From: Leptothoe kymatousa TAU-MAC 1615
GTDB lineage: Bacteria > Cyanobacteriota > Cyanobacteriia > Phormidesmidales > Phormidesmidaceae
Length of the DNA stretch: 64,000 nt
Assembly: GCF_018739865.1 (NCBI RefSeq)
Contig: NZ_JADOER010000016.1
Location: 1-64,000, forward strand
Reading direction: 5' to 3'
Made by a program: the position numbers and the translations under genes. Positions 25,802 to 34,750 of this stretch are shown in pieces (the first letter of the stretch is position 1; each line of letters begins with the position of its first letter). The notes beneath the pieces are model-generated. The model was not told the origin of the DNA and did no database searches. It saw only the letters and a list, made by a program, of their open reading frames with translations.

Positions 25802-26404
25802 ATGGCCTATAGTGATTTCACCCTTAGAAAGGTCAAACAGTCATTTGATTTAACAACCGTTGAAGGGGTGCGATTTTTGCCAGAGATCCCCCCGCTTGAA
25901 CCTAGCGCAATGTTACAAGAGCTGATTGACTCTTACTTGCCATGGGCGATCGCAGTTGGCTCAGAAAAAGCAAAATCAGAAATGATTGTCGCTCCAATCC
26001 TATGGGAGCTCAAGCGTTTGCTGCACAGAGATGTCAGCATTTTTTCAGGTCGCGATTTTACAGTAGATTCCAGTCTGGGGTTAAATGGCACCTGCGATTT
26101 TTTAATTAGCCGCTCTGCGGAACAGTTAGAAATTGAATCGCCAGCAGTGGTTTTGGTAGAAGCTAAGCGAGATAGCTTGAACGTTGGGTTGGGGCAATGT
26201 ATTGCCGAGATGGTTGCGGCTCAATTGTTTAATCAGACCAATGAGAAAGAAATTCCGGTCATATATGGTGCAACGACTAGCGGAACCGCATGGCGATTTT
26301 TAAAGCTAGAAAACAAGGTAGTAACCATTGATTTGACCGACTATCCATTGCCTCCACTGGCCAACATCCTGGGTATGTTGGCGTGGATGATCAAGAGTGG
26401 TTAA
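25802..26404 (+). CDS. Cyanobacterial hypothetical protein with possible PD-(D/E)XK core
   Basis: 200 residues from the ATG at 25802, which has GAGAGGAGA just upstream; an upstream start at 25760 overlaps the preceding gene. The stretch GTCDFLISRS, then PAVVLVEAKRDSL and GLGQCIAEMVAAQLFNQ, has the Asp ... Glu-x-Lys spacing and following helix of a PD-(D/E)XK nuclease fold. That is a motif-level suggestion, not a proven nuclease. Follows the M16 pair within 10 bp and may be cotranscribed with it. Confidence 0.65.
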   Translation: MAYSDFTLRKVKQSFDLTTVEGVRFLPEIPPLEPSAMLQELIDSYLPWAIAVGSEKAKSEMIVAPILWELKRLLHRDVSIFSGRDFTVDSSLGLNGTCDFLISRSAEQLEIESPAVVLVEAKRDSLNVGLGQCIAEMVAAQLFNQTNEKEIPVIYGATTSGTAWRFLKLENKVVTIDLTDYPLPPLANILGMLAWMIKSG

Positions 26405-26413
26405 ATGTCGCCC

Positions 26414-27748
26414 TTAGCCCACCAGTAAATCTTCCTCGGGATAGTGAATCGTACTGGGTTTGGGATCTCCAAGCAGGGCAGACATCATCAGTAAAATCCC
26501 CACTCGGCCAATGTACATGGTGGCAATAATCACACATTGGCCCATGGTCGATAGCTGTGCCGTAATGCCGGTAGACAGGCCAACCGTGGCAAAGGCAGAC
26601 ACCGCCTCAAACATTAGATCAATAAACTTGATGCCCGGATCCGTCAGCGATAGCAAAATCGTCACCAGTACCACGGTCATGCCCGAGGCAACCACCACCC
26701 CCACGGCCTTCAGCACCCGCTTATCGGGAATTTCTCGCTGATAGGCCAGCACTTCATCTTCACCTTTGAGCACGGTGCGGGTGCAGTTGAGCAAAATACG
26801 CACCGTCGTGGTTTTGATGCCGCCCCCAGTGCTGCCGGGGCTAGCTCCAATAAACATTAACGCGATCGCAATAAACAAAGAACTCGTCCGCATCGAGCCA
26901 ATATCAATGGAATTAAACCCGGCGGTACGCATAATCACCGACTGAAACCCCGCCTCTAGGAGCTTCATATTGAACGGCTCAGGTCCCAGGGTGGCCGGAT
27001 TGAAAAATTCGACGGCAAAAAAGGCCAAAGTACCAACGGCGAGGAGGGCTAGAGACGTACTAGTGACGACTTTGAAATGGAGGGAAAATACCTGGTGTTT
27101 GCGTTTGCCGCGGATGCGATCGCGCAGCCAAATAAACAACTCCATAATCACCTGGTAGCCAATGCCCCCAATAATGACCAGAACCGCAATAATGCCACTG
27201 ACCCAAGGCGATCGCGCATAGCCCACCAAGCTATCAGCAAATAAACTAAACCCCGCATTATTAAACGCACTAATGCTATGAAACAGCGATAGCCATAAAC
27301 TTCGGCCAGAACCATAGTCCGCACTAAAGCGAGGCAGCAGCAAAAACGCACCGCTCAGCTCAAAAATCAGCGTCATCGCAATAATGGACTTAATCAACGA
27401 CGCAGCCGACGACAACTCCGCCGTATCCAAAGACTGCTGAATCGCTAACCGATCTTTCAGACCCAATCGCCGCCCCAACAACAGCAACAGCAGCGTCGTT
27501 GCCGTCATATAGCCCAGCCCCCCCAGCTGAATCAATAGCAAAATAATCCCCTGACCTAAAGGAGAAAAATAAGACCCCGTATCCACCACAATCAGCCCCG
27601 TTACACAGACCGCCGATGTAGCCGTAAACAGCGCCACAATCGGGCTATTCCACTCACCTGTCGCCGTCGCCAAGGGCAACATTAGCAATAGTGTGCCAAC
27701 GGCGATCACCGTCAAAAAGCCAACACACACAGTCCTTGAAACGGTCAT
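26414..27748 (-). CDS. TrkH/KtrB-type potassium uptake protein
   Basis: 444 residues, about ten membrane segments, with four pore repeats carrying the selectivity-filter glycines: TSAVCVTGLIVVDTG, SAFNNAGFSLF, RTAGFNSIDIG and SAFATVGLSTG. The length matches KtrB/NtpJ rather than the longer TrkH. Such channels import K+ with help from a cytoplasmic KtrA/TrkA regulator, which is not in this window. It converges with the PD-(D/E)XK-like gene with a 9-bp gap. Confidence 0.93.
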   Translation of the reverse strand: MTVSRTVCVGFLTVIAVGTLLLMLPLATATGEWNSPIVALFTATSAVCVTGLIVVDTGSYFSPLGQGIILLLIQLGGLGYMTATTLLLLLLGRRLGLKDRLAIQQSLDTAELSSAASLIKSIIAMTLIFELSGAFLLLPRFSADYGSGRSLWLSLFHSISAFNNAGFSLFADSLVGYARSPWVSGIIAVLVIIGGIGYQVIMELFIWLRDRIRGKRKHQVFSLHFKVVTSTSLALLAVGTLAFFAVEFFNPATLGPEPFNMKLLEAGFQSVIMRTAGFNSIDIGSMRTSSLFIAIALMFIGASPGSTGGGIKTTTVRILLNCTRTVLKGEDEVLAYQREIPDKRVLKAVGVVVASGMTVVLVTILLSLTDPGIKFIDLMFEAVSAFATVGLSTGITAQLSTMGQCVIIATMYIGRVGILLMMSALLGDPKPSTIHYPEEDLLVG

Positions 27749-27904
27749 TGATGATTTACTCGCCTAGGTCTAGCAGGGGATAGCTACAGTAGCCGTCCGT
27801 TTTCTTATCTTATGATGGGCGAAACCCATCACTAATAACGGGCCTTTGTTTACAAGCCATAACGCGCAATTTGGCTGCACATTTCGCCACCGCCTACTCC
27901 TTAT

Positions 27905-27952
27905 AAACGTTGAAGCCTGAGGGGAGCAAACTCCACCCAGGCTTCAACGTTT
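27905..27952. terminator. Strong hairpin downstream of the SLH-domain gene
   Basis: A perfect 15-bp stem (AAACGTTGAAGCCTG with its complement, arms 27905-27919 and 27938-27952) holds an inner GGAG/CTCC hairpin. It lies between the SLH gene stop and the trkH promoter and is flanked by T-runs on both strands (GTTTA and GTTTTA), suiting a bidirectional terminator, mainly for the minus-strand SLH gene. Confidence 0.6.
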
Positions 27953-28039
27953 TATGGATAGTCTGTGTAGCAGGTGCTAACCGACCAGTCTAGTTAGCAG
28001 ATAAAACAGAGCGCGTTATCCCCTAACTACGGGCACAGC

Positions 28040-29284
28040 CTAATTTGCACAATCCACTAAACGAACAACAGCAGTAGCCGCATAGTTCCGCAGGGCGTCG
28101 CTATTGGGTACAAAGGCAGTCCCCGACTCATTTACGGGAGTCGCAATACCACAGTATGCCGACAGACTCGAAATCACAGGCGCGGCCCAATGCCCTTGGG
28201 TATCAGAGAACGTAAACGCCTGCTGAGTCGGAGTCAGCGCAGTGCCCTGGCCCAGACTACGCTTGCGATATTCAGCCGCCCGGCGCAGCACCGCCATCAT
28301 TTCCGCCCGAGTCACCTCTTGGGCCGGGCGGAAGTTACCATCCTCATAACCACTCACAATGCCATTTTGGCTAGCAAACTGAATTTTTGCCGCACTCCAG
28401 CGATTGCTGGCCACATCAGAAAATGGGTTAGCCGTCACCTGGCTAGGTAGAGCCACAGAAATATTTTCCTGGGCATCCAAAGCCTCAATCACCATGGATA
28501 CAAGCTGTTCACGGGTCAGAGAATTACGGGGACGGAACGTACCATCCTGAAAACCAGCAATAAAGCCAATTTCCACGGCCCGACTAATCTGATTCGCATA
28601 GACATCGTTAGTCACATCACGGAACGCAATGGTAGTAGGCGTTTCCGGCTCAGTGGTCGGGGGTTCAGTCACAATCGGACCACCACCTTCTACCAAGGAG
28701 GCTAACGTGGCATCGTTGGTCAGATATAAATGCCCCAACGCACGACCATCAAACGAACGACGGGTTAGGCGCCAGCCCGGATTGAGAAACACCTTAGTAA
28801 AGCCGTTACTAGCTTGACCAAACGTACGGCCTAGGCGAATCGGATCGGAACTACGAAAAGGATTGGTGGGAAAACTGCTGGGTCGCCCCACCAAAATATA
28901 TTCGCCATCTTCTTCTTGCAGATCCAAGTTAAATCGGCTGCCCGCATCACCATCCCCCGCACGAATGGAGTAGCCGTTACTATCCGTGCTGCGGCCACAA
29001 ATACCCGAGAAATCAAAATTGAGTAGCAGGGGCTCGATCTGGGTGGGGTTGGAGCCAGACTCGCTCCAACATAGCTGGGCATCACTTTTTTGTTCAATGA
29101 TCATGAACTGGGGACGACCGAGCAAGCCGCCACCGGGGGCTGCCACCAGAACAAAGTCTTCCTGAGTTACTTCAACATTGTCAAAGGCTTGGGCATTCAC
29201 ACGGGGCGCTACCCCAAACAAAGTAAGTGTGGCTGCGGTAGCAGCAGCAAGAGCTAAACGTAGAGGTTTCATAGTGTGGTTCAT
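28040..29284 (-). CDS. DUF3747 protein with C-terminal SLH domains
   Basis: 414 residues. A signal peptide (RLALAAATAATLTLFGVAP, ending VNAQA) leads into a DUF3747 domain at about 33-215 (FVLVAAPGGGLLGRPQFMII, ICGRSTDSNGYSIRAGDGDA, LGRTFGQASNGF). A Pro/Thr-rich linker follows, then S-layer-homology repeats (FRDVTNDVYANQISRAVEIG, FSDVASNRWSAAKIQFASQN and a third degenerate one near FSDTQGHW). SLH domains anchor proteins to wall polymers, so it is probably exported to the cell surface. Tandem paralogue of the next gene, from which it is separated by 40 bp. Confidence 0.88.
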   Translation of the reverse strand: MNHTMKPLRLALAAATAATLTLFGVAPRVNAQAFDNVEVTQEDFVLVAAPGGGLLGRPQFMIIEQKSDAQLCWSESGSNPTQIEPLLLNFDFSGICGRSTDSNGYSIRAGDGDAGSRFNLDLQEEDGEYILVGRPSSFPTNPFRSSDPIRLGRTFGQASNGFTKVFLNPGWRLTRRSFDGRALGHLYLTNDATLASLVEGGGPIVTEPPTTEPETPTTIAFRDVTNDVYANQISRAVEIGFIAGFQDGTFRPRNSLTREQLVSMVIEALDAQENISVALPSQVTANPFSDVASNRWSAAKIQFASQNGIVSGYEDGNFRPAQEVTRAEMMAVLRRAAEYRKRSLGQGTALTPTQQAFTFSDTQGHWAAPVISSLSAYCGIATPVNESGTAFVPNSDALRNYAATAVVRLVDCAN

Positions 29285-29292
29285 TGAAATTT

Positions 29293-29333
29293 AACTATGA
29301 GCAGGACCTGATTTAGAGCCGTTACTAATCTAA
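29293..29333. repeat. Duplicated leader, copy 1 (between the DUF3747 genes)
   Basis: 41 bp that match 30050-30090 at about 35 positions, starting with 20 identical bases (AACTATGAGCAGGACCTGAT). Both copies lie just upstream of a DUF3747 start codon. Confidence 0.8.
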
Positions 29334-30029
29334 AGGAGGATTGGCTAAAACCTGTGGGTTCTTAACAGTAGGTCCACCATTGGGGGCAATCAAGTTACCA
29401 AGGGGGGCGTCGTGGGTTAGGTAAACATGCCCCAGGGTACGTCCATCTAGGGACCGACGAGTCAAACGCCACCCAGAATTGAGGAAAATCTTAGTAAACC
29501 CATTGTTAGCCTGTCCAAAAGTCCGGCCTAAATAAATCGGTGAGGAACCGCGATAGGGATTGGCGGGAAAAGAACTGGGCCTGCCAATGAGCATATACTC
29601 ACCGTCCTGTTCTTTAATTTCTAAATTGAAGCTGCTGCCCGCATCGCCATCCCCTGTGCGAATGGAGTAGCCATTGCTATCGGTGCTACGCCCGCAAATA
29701 CCGGAAAAGTTGAAGTTCAAAAGCAATGGTTCAATTTGCACGGTGCTTGCTGCCAGCTCATTTATTGATTCATCAGCGGCTTCAGACCCATCGATGAATG
29801 GCACCTGATCGATTGATTCAGATTCGCCCCAACATTGTTGAGCATTGGTCTTTTGCTCAATAATCATGAACTGGGGTCGCCCTAACAAACCGCCCCCCGG
29901 AGCGGCAACGAGAACGAAATTTTCTTGGTCAACTTCAACATTGCCAAAGTCTTGGGCATTGGCGCGGGGCATGACTCCAAAGAAGGTCAGTGCAGCTGCC
30001 GCGGTAATAGCTAAACGTAGTGGTTGCAT
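29325..30029 (-). CDS. DUF3747 protein lacking SLH domains (tandem paralogue)
   Basis: 234 residues with a signal peptide (ITAAAALTFFGVMPRANAQ) and a DUF3747 domain closely similar to the downstream gene (FVLVAAPGGGLLGRPQFMII, ICGRSTDSNGYSIRTGDGDA). It carries an extra insert of about 22 residues near residue 75 (DQVPFIDGSEAADESINELA). It ends right after the domain, with no linker or SLH repeats. Its stop codon lies inside a copy of its own leader sequence (29293-29333 repeats 30050-30090), so it looks like a product of tandem duplication with loss of the SLH half. Confidence 0.85.
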   Translation of the reverse strand: MQPLRLAITAAAALTFFGVMPRANAQDFGNVEVDQENFVLVAAPGGGLLGRPQFMIIEQKTNAQQCWGESESIDQVPFIDGSEAADESINELAASTVQIEPLLLNFNFSGICGRSTDSNGYSIRTGDGDAGSSFNLEIKEQDGEYMLIGRPSSFPANPYRGSSPIYLGRTFGQANNGFTKIFLNSGWRLTRRSLDGRTLGHVYLTHDAPLGNLIAPNGGPTVKNPQVLANPPLD

Positions 30030-30049
30030 ATGTAGGGTCGTTAAAACTG

Positions 30050-30090
30050 AACTATGAGCAGGACCTGATGTGAAGCGATTACTGATCTAA
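30050..30090. repeat. Duplicated leader, copy 2 (upstream of the first DUF3747 gene)
   Basis: Partner of 29293-29333. Conservation of the segment upstream of both genes suggests that a shared promoter or leader was duplicated together with the gene. Confidence 0.8.
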
Positions 30091-30357
30091 AAAATAGTTA
30101 GATCCGTCACATGGGGGTGAAATGCACGATATTTCAGTCAACGTCATCCCTGGGATCAGCAATGCCGCTTTGAATATTCCCTAATAATCCAAAACGTGCA
30201 ACGTTACGGTGTTTTTATGGATAAAGCATGGTTTAAAAAGACCAGAAACAACAATCGGTCAACTGATGGGGCGACTTAAACCGACAGAAGCAGCTCCAGG
30301 GACTTGCCGCATGCGGGATGCATTTGACACGATAGAGATGTCTTTGAGCAGTCCCCA
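30091..30357. other. Divergent intergenic region
   Basis: About 270 bp between divergent genes. No recognised element beyond presumed promoters. Confidence 0.35.
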
Positions 30358-31005
30358 GTGCAACCGATGATTCAAGAAATAGCCCAGTGGATACAGCAAT
30401 GTGCAAAGGCTCCGGTCGCTTTAGCAGTCGTCACAGCTTGTATCTCGACTTTTGTACATGGCTCTGGTGCCTACGCCCTCGATGAAGACGACCTGCAACG
30501 GCTGCTGGAGACAGGGGAATGCCCTGGCTGCAACCTACAAGGAGCCGATTTACGACGTTTGGATTTAACGGGTGTCAATTTAGAAGGTGCCAACCTCAAA
30601 AAGGCCAACCTGTTTTATACGGTTTTAGATGGCGCAAATTTATCGGGCACAAATTTACAGTCGGCAAATATGGCCTATGCCAGGGCCATCCCCTTGATCA
30701 CCGACGCCATGGATGAGACGGGCGAGTCGGTCGTTATTCCGGCTCAGTTCATTGGGGCTAATCTGGCCAGCGCCTTGATGAACTATGCCGACTTTTCGGG
30801 CGCTGAAATGATGGAAGCTGATTTTGAAGAAGCCTATATTTTTAAGACACAGTTTGTGGGCTCTCAATTGCAGCGGACTAACTTTGAGATTACGTTTGTC
30901 CACGATGTTGATTTAACCGATGCTAATCTGTGCGGCTCTACTTATTGGGGCGGTAATGATTATCGACGGGCTTGTAATGTGCCGGTGAGTGATTTAGAGG
31001 AATAG
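30358..31005 (+). CDS. Exported pentapeptide-repeat protein
   Basis: 215 residues from GTG 30358 or ATG 30367. A signal peptide at about 18-42 (APVALAVVTACISTFVHGSG, then AYA) precedes A(D/N)LXX pentapeptide repeats (LQGADLRRLDLTGVNLEGAN, LKKANLFYTVLDGANLSGTN). These fold as a right-handed quadrilateral beta-helix. Two Cys (ECPGCNLQG) open the repeat block and two near the end (LCGS, RACN) may form disulphides. A longer break at about 112-130 interrupts the repeats. Lumenal or periplasmic location is likely; role unknown. Confidence 0.85.
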   Translation: MQPMIQEIAQWIQQCAKAPVALAVVTACISTFVHGSGAYALDEDDLQRLLETGECPGCNLQGADLRRLDLTGVNLEGANLKKANLFYTVLDGANLSGTNLQSANMAYARAIPLITDAMDETGESVVIPAQFIGANLASALMNYADFSGAEMMEADFEEAYIFKTQFVGSQLQRTNFEITFVHDVDLTDANLCGSTYWGGNDYRRACNVPVSDLEE

Positions 31006-31043
31006 CAGATGAGCCTGCCATTCCCCTTGGATTGAGAACCAAT

Positions 31044-31319
31044 CTACTGCTTGACCTGCTTCAGCATTTCCACCAGCCTGTGGTGGGCGTCTTTGGCATC
31101 GGCTAAAGGACGCTCAAAGCTAACGCGCACAGGGGTGTTTTGACCGTCAACGGTCGCTTCTAAATTCATGCCATTGATATCAATGGATTTCATGGTGGCG
31201 GCGGTAGCTGACGTGGCATCGCCAAATTTTTGGGCATAGATCAGCACGGCATCCGCATGGTCATCATTCATGTGTTTGCAGATGCGATCGCTAACGGGAG
31301 GAGTGATTGCGTCAGCCAT
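31044..31319 (-). CDS. DUF2470 domain protein
   Basis: 91 residues forming a single DUF2470 domain: ICKHMNDDHADAVLIYAQKF, then MKSIDINGMNLEATVD and VSFERPLADAKDAHHRLVEM. The HMNDDH motif is typical; this domain is often the C-terminal part of HugZ-type haem-degrading proteins but occurs alone in cyanobacteria. Soluble. Converges with the pentapeptide-repeat gene. Confidence 0.88.
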   Translation of the reverse strand: MADAITPPVSDRICKHMNDDHADAVLIYAQKFGDATSATAATMKSIDINGMNLEATVDGQNTPVRVSFERPLADAKDAHHRLVEMLKQVKQ

Positions 31320-31469
31320 AGAATTTTCCTACAAAATTTCGTACACTACTGTTCTATAGCAAATATTCTCACGCATAGAATATTTGCTGATCAAATTGGC
31401 TTTCTATCTTAAAGCCTTGAAACATCCGGCCGTTGCTGAGCCTCAGACTTATTTCATCCGAGCAAACAT

Positions 31470-31928
31470 GTGACCACTAACAGCAACCTCGGCAAAATTT
31501 TGACCCCAGTCGTATCATCACAGCCCCCCCAGGGTGAGCACCCTTGGCCCACGGGACATATCTTCCAAAGCCCCGGTGCCCACCTGACCTATCGTGTCAT
31601 CGGACCCTGCTGCCAACTATTCGATCGCGAGCAGCTACCCTGGCCCTGCTGCCGTCTTCAATGGCGCGGCAAAGAACCCAGTTGGCGACGAATTGGTCGA
31701 CGATTTATCGTCGATTTAGCCACCAAACGTCATCCATCCTATTGCGTAGAAATTGTCGGGCAAGGATATCGGGCCCAGCCCATTGTCATTACCCTATATA
31801 CCGCCAAGCTATCCAACGAAATGCAACAGTGGTGGCACACCAAACAATATTATCTAAAGCAACATACGGCTAATGGCACGGCTAATACCGCCATGCTCGA
31901 CAGCACCCCCCTCGAATCTCCACAATAG
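31470..31928 (+). CDS. Hypothetical protein, 152 residues
   Basis: Not recognised. Starts at a GTG. Basic, Trp- and Cys-rich core (GPCCQLFDREQLPWPCCRLQ, then RRIGRRFIVDLATKR) with no signal peptide. Precedes the ferredoxin on the same strand by about 80 bp. The Cys pairs might bind metal, which is speculative. Confidence 0.55.
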   Translation: MTTNSNLGKILTPVVSSQPPQGEHPWPTGHIFQSPGAHLTYRVIGPCCQLFDREQLPWPCCRLQWRGKEPSWRRIGRRFIVDLATKRHPSYCVEIVGQGYRAQPIVITLYTAKLSNEMQQWWHTKQYYLKQHTANGTANTAMLDSTPLESPQ

Positions 31929-32011
31929 GCAAAATAATCTCGCCACCATCCCTAGAAATCCGGCAAAAGGATTGTTAAGATTTTCGTGTGATTCATATTG
32001 ACGAACATCCT

Positions 32012-32254
32012 ATGACCGTCGAAGTTCGTTTTTTACCTGATAACGTCACCGTTAGTGCCACACCAGGGGAACCCCTACTACAAGTTGCCGAACGCGCAGG
32101 CGTTAACATTCCCACGGGCTGCCTCATGGGCTCGTGCCATGCCTGCGAAGTGGAGATTGAAGGGCAAGAAGACACGATATGCGCCTGTATTTCCGCAGTC
32201 CCCGCAAATCAATCACCCTATGTGGTCAACCTATATGTTGACCCAACCTGGTAG
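32012..32254 (+). CDS. 2Fe-2S ferredoxin (plant/cyanobacterial type)
   Basis: 80 residues from the ATG at 32012, giving the expected start TVEVRFLPDNVTVSATPGEP; a GTG 24 bp upstream is an alternative. The cluster motif CLMGSCHAC (C-x4-C-x2-C) and a fourth Cys in TICACIS ligate a [2Fe-2S] cluster, and the C-terminal VNLYVDPTW is typical. Likely an electron carrier other than the main photosynthetic ferredoxin, which has a different acidic surface pattern. Confidence 0.88.
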   Translation: MTVEVRFLPDNVTVSATPGEPLLQVAERAGVNIPTGCLMGSCHACEVEIEGQEDTICACISAVPANQSPYVVNLYVDPTW

Positions 32255-32313
32255 GTATTACCGCACTATGGGCCCAAACCCTAGCTGTCTGCTGGCGGCA
32301 ACTCCGACGCCGG

Positions 32314-33495
32314 TTAGTCCATAATGACTGCCTCATAGGGAATCACGCCCACTTTTTCACCCCCTAGGCAGCGAGCGGCGGCCCTAGATAAATCTAGAGA
32401 ACGCTTCCCAATGTAAGGACCACGGTCATTAATGCGAACGACGACCGTACGGTTATTTTTGAGGTTACGCACCTGCAACACCGTGTCAAACGGGAGTGTC
32501 TTATGGGCCGCCGTCAAAGTATCTTGGTCAAAAATTTCGCCATTAGCCGTGAGTCGGCCATGGAAATACGGGCCATACCAAGACGCTAATCCGTCCAGCT
32601 CCTGCCCAGAGGGCTGTAATTGCTTCAACATCACCTGAATTTGGCCAGGATCTAAGGGAGTGGCCCCCATCGATTGGCGGAGCTGATCGCTCCAAGTGAT
32701 GGCCGTCCATTCAGATCCTACGCCAGACGATTGCTCTAGAGCACCATCCTGATTAGTAAAGGTGAGCAGCACGTCTTGTCCGAGCTGAATCGCAGGCTCA
32801 TCCTGATCTAAGACAGGGCGAATTGCATCAGGGTCAATAGCTTCAGCCCCCAGCATGGCTCCTAAAGACGCAATTAACGTCTCCGTGGCACTGATATCGG
32901 GCATATTACCCACGACAACACCTTGCTTTAGCAGTTGAAAGTTCGTCGTCGTTGGAGCCCCGGATTCAGGCCGCTCAGCATCAACACACTGGGCTAACTC
33001 TTCGCGCAATACCACTGGCGCAGACGTCTGCTTTTGCAGTTCCATCACGACAGGCTTGGACATCAGCGTTGAAACACTCGCTTTGCCTGAGCGCGCTGAA
33101 GCAGTATCGCTCTTTAGGCTGGCAGCAAAATCATCCTTTTTGGGAGCCGCACTTACCGTATCAGCCACAGCCACAGACGACACTAATGCTTGCACTTTAG
33201 TCGGCGCTTGAGTCGGCAACGTCAAAACCTGATCCAAGACGACCGCTACATCCGCAGCTACATCCGCCAAATTCAAAGGTTCAAGCTGCTGAAATGACCC
33301 TTGGGGCAAGAGGGTCCTCACCGCTGGCGCAGTAGTTACATTCACCGTTGCCTTGGGTGACTTAGGTGACGCCATAAAAGCATTTAATAAAGCCGCAGGA
33401 ATATGTGGTGTTGATAAATGATTATTTTGGGTCAAACTTCCTTCTTGATAGGAGCTTGAAGGTACGGCTATTTCTAAAACCGGTACATTAAACAT
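32314..33495 (-). CDS. rlpA: RlpA-like double-psi beta-barrel protein
   Basis: 393 residues. The C-terminal ~95 residues are a double-psi beta-barrel of the RlpA type: LASWYGPYFHGRLTANGEIF, TAAHKTLPFDTVLQVRNLKN and VRINDRGPYIGKRSLDLSRA. In RlpA this barrel cleaves naked glycan strands at the septum. The first ~295 residues are long, low-complexity and Ala/Val/Thr/Ser-rich, without a clear signal peptide at this start, so export should be checked. Confidence 0.82.
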   Translation of the reverse strand: MFNVPVLEIAVPSSSYQEGSLTQNNHLSTPHIPAALLNAFMASPKSPKATVNVTTAPAVRTLLPQGSFQQLEPLNLADVAADVAVVLDQVLTLPTQAPTKVQALVSSVAVADTVSAAPKKDDFAASLKSDTASARSGKASVSTLMSKPVVMELQKQTSAPVVLREELAQCVDAERPESGAPTTTNFQLLKQGVVVGNMPDISATETLIASLGAMLGAEAIDPDAIRPVLDQDEPAIQLGQDVLLTFTNQDGALEQSSGVGSEWTAITWSDQLRQSMGATPLDPGQIQVMLKQLQPSGQELDGLASWYGPYFHGRLTANGEIFDQDTLTAAHKTLPFDTVLQVRNLKNNRTVVVRINDRGPYIGKRSLDLSRAAARCLGGEKVGVIPYEAVIMD

Positions 33496-33901
33496 AAATG
33501 AACTGACAGGTGAACACTCTTACACTCTTACTAAGAAGCAACTTCAAAGCGAAAAATAAAACCGTAGTTTCAACATTTTTTGTTTTGATGTTCGCTTCTG
33601 CCAGATAAAGGAAATAACGCTAGTCTCTGGCCGAGACTTTGTATCTAAAATTACAATTCGATTAGTATACAGGTTGTTCTAACGCTTAATTCGGTCTGTC
33701 ATTAACCCTTTAATTGCCGCCAACGATAATTAACTTACCCTTATCCTCTTCAAGAGATGACATGGCAAGTGATTGCCTGATTTTTTTAGAATTAAACATG
33801 GGAATAACTGATAAGAAAAACAAATATTTTTAGCCAAGGAAAAAGTTCGATAGGATACAGTATTTTCCCTGAAGTCTGAAAGTGAGACTTGTAACCTTGC
33901 T
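33496..33901. other. Intergenic region between rlpA-like and M28 genes
   Basis: About 405 bp between divergent genes. AT-rich; no convincing gene, RNA or terminator seen. Confidence 0.4.
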
Positions 33902-34750
33902 ATGATCCATGACTCACTTCGCAGCAATTTAGTGTCCCATCTCCACGAATTAATTCGTGAGCGAGACCCTTACGTAAGTAGTCAAGGACATTACTATGCG
34001 CGCCACTATATCCATACTCAATTGAGCCAGTGGGGCACTCCAACCCAAATGCCGTTTACCTGTCGCGGGCAGGTGCACTACAACATTGGCCTCAATTTAC
34101 CGGGTCAATCTGACCGGGCTCCGATTGTGATTGGCGCGCATTACGATACGGTGCCGGGTTGCCCAGGTGCAGACGATAATGCAACAGGTGTTGCAGTTTT
34201 ACTAGAACTCGCTCGATATTTTGCAGCGCAGCCTCCCCAACGCCCCGTCTACTTAGTCGCTTTTGATCTGGAAGAATATGGGCTAATTGGGAGCCAAGCC
34301 TATGTGCAAACACAGATTGACCAGCCCATTCATCTGATGCTGTCCTTGGAAATGCTCGGTTACCGTGCAGCGAAAATCCCAGAACGTCCTAGCCAGAACT
34401 ATCCAGTGGCCGCCTTAAAGTACATCTATCCAACAGATGGAGACTTTATTGCTCTGATCGGTAACTGGCAACTGGTGCCTACGCTCTGGCGATTACAACA
34501 GGAATTTAGAAAAACAGGGTTGCCGTGTGCATGGTTACCCATGGTCAATCGTGGCCAGCCCATACCCGCCACCCGCCGCAGCGACCATGCTCCGTTTTGG
34601 GATGCGGGGTACGATGCGATTCTTGTGACCGATACCGCAGAACTCCGCAACCCTCACTACCACAAGCGTACAGACACATTTGATACCCTCGACTTGAAAT
34701 TTTTAACCCAGGTTTGTCAAGGCCTACAGCAGGGAATAGCGCAGCTATAG
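33902..34750 (+). CDS. M28-family zinc aminopeptidase
   Basis: 282 residues with the M28 co-catalytic zinc pattern: IVIGAHYDTVPGCPGADDNA (His and bridging Asp), then VAFDLEEYGLIGSQAY (Glu pair). A later Asp/His region (RRSDHAPFWDAGYDAILVTD) closes the site. No signal peptide, so probably cytoplasmic. The family includes aminopeptidases and glutaminyl cyclases; bacterial single-domain members usually clip peptides. Its 3' end overlaps sbcD by 6 bp in convergent orientation. Confidence 0.85.
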   Translation: MIHDSLRSNLVSHLHELIRERDPYVSSQGHYYARHYIHTQLSQWGTPTQMPFTCRGQVHYNIGLNLPGQSDRAPIVIGAHYDTVPGCPGADDNATGVAVLLELARYFAAQPPQRPVYLVAFDLEEYGLIGSQAYVQTQIDQPIHLMLSLEMLGYRAAKIPERPSQNYPVAALKYIYPTDGDFIALIGNWQLVPTLWRLQQEFRKTGLPCAWLPMVNRGQPIPATRRSDHAPFWDAGYDAILVTDTAELRNPHYHKRTDTFDTLDLKFLTQVCQGLQQGIAQL

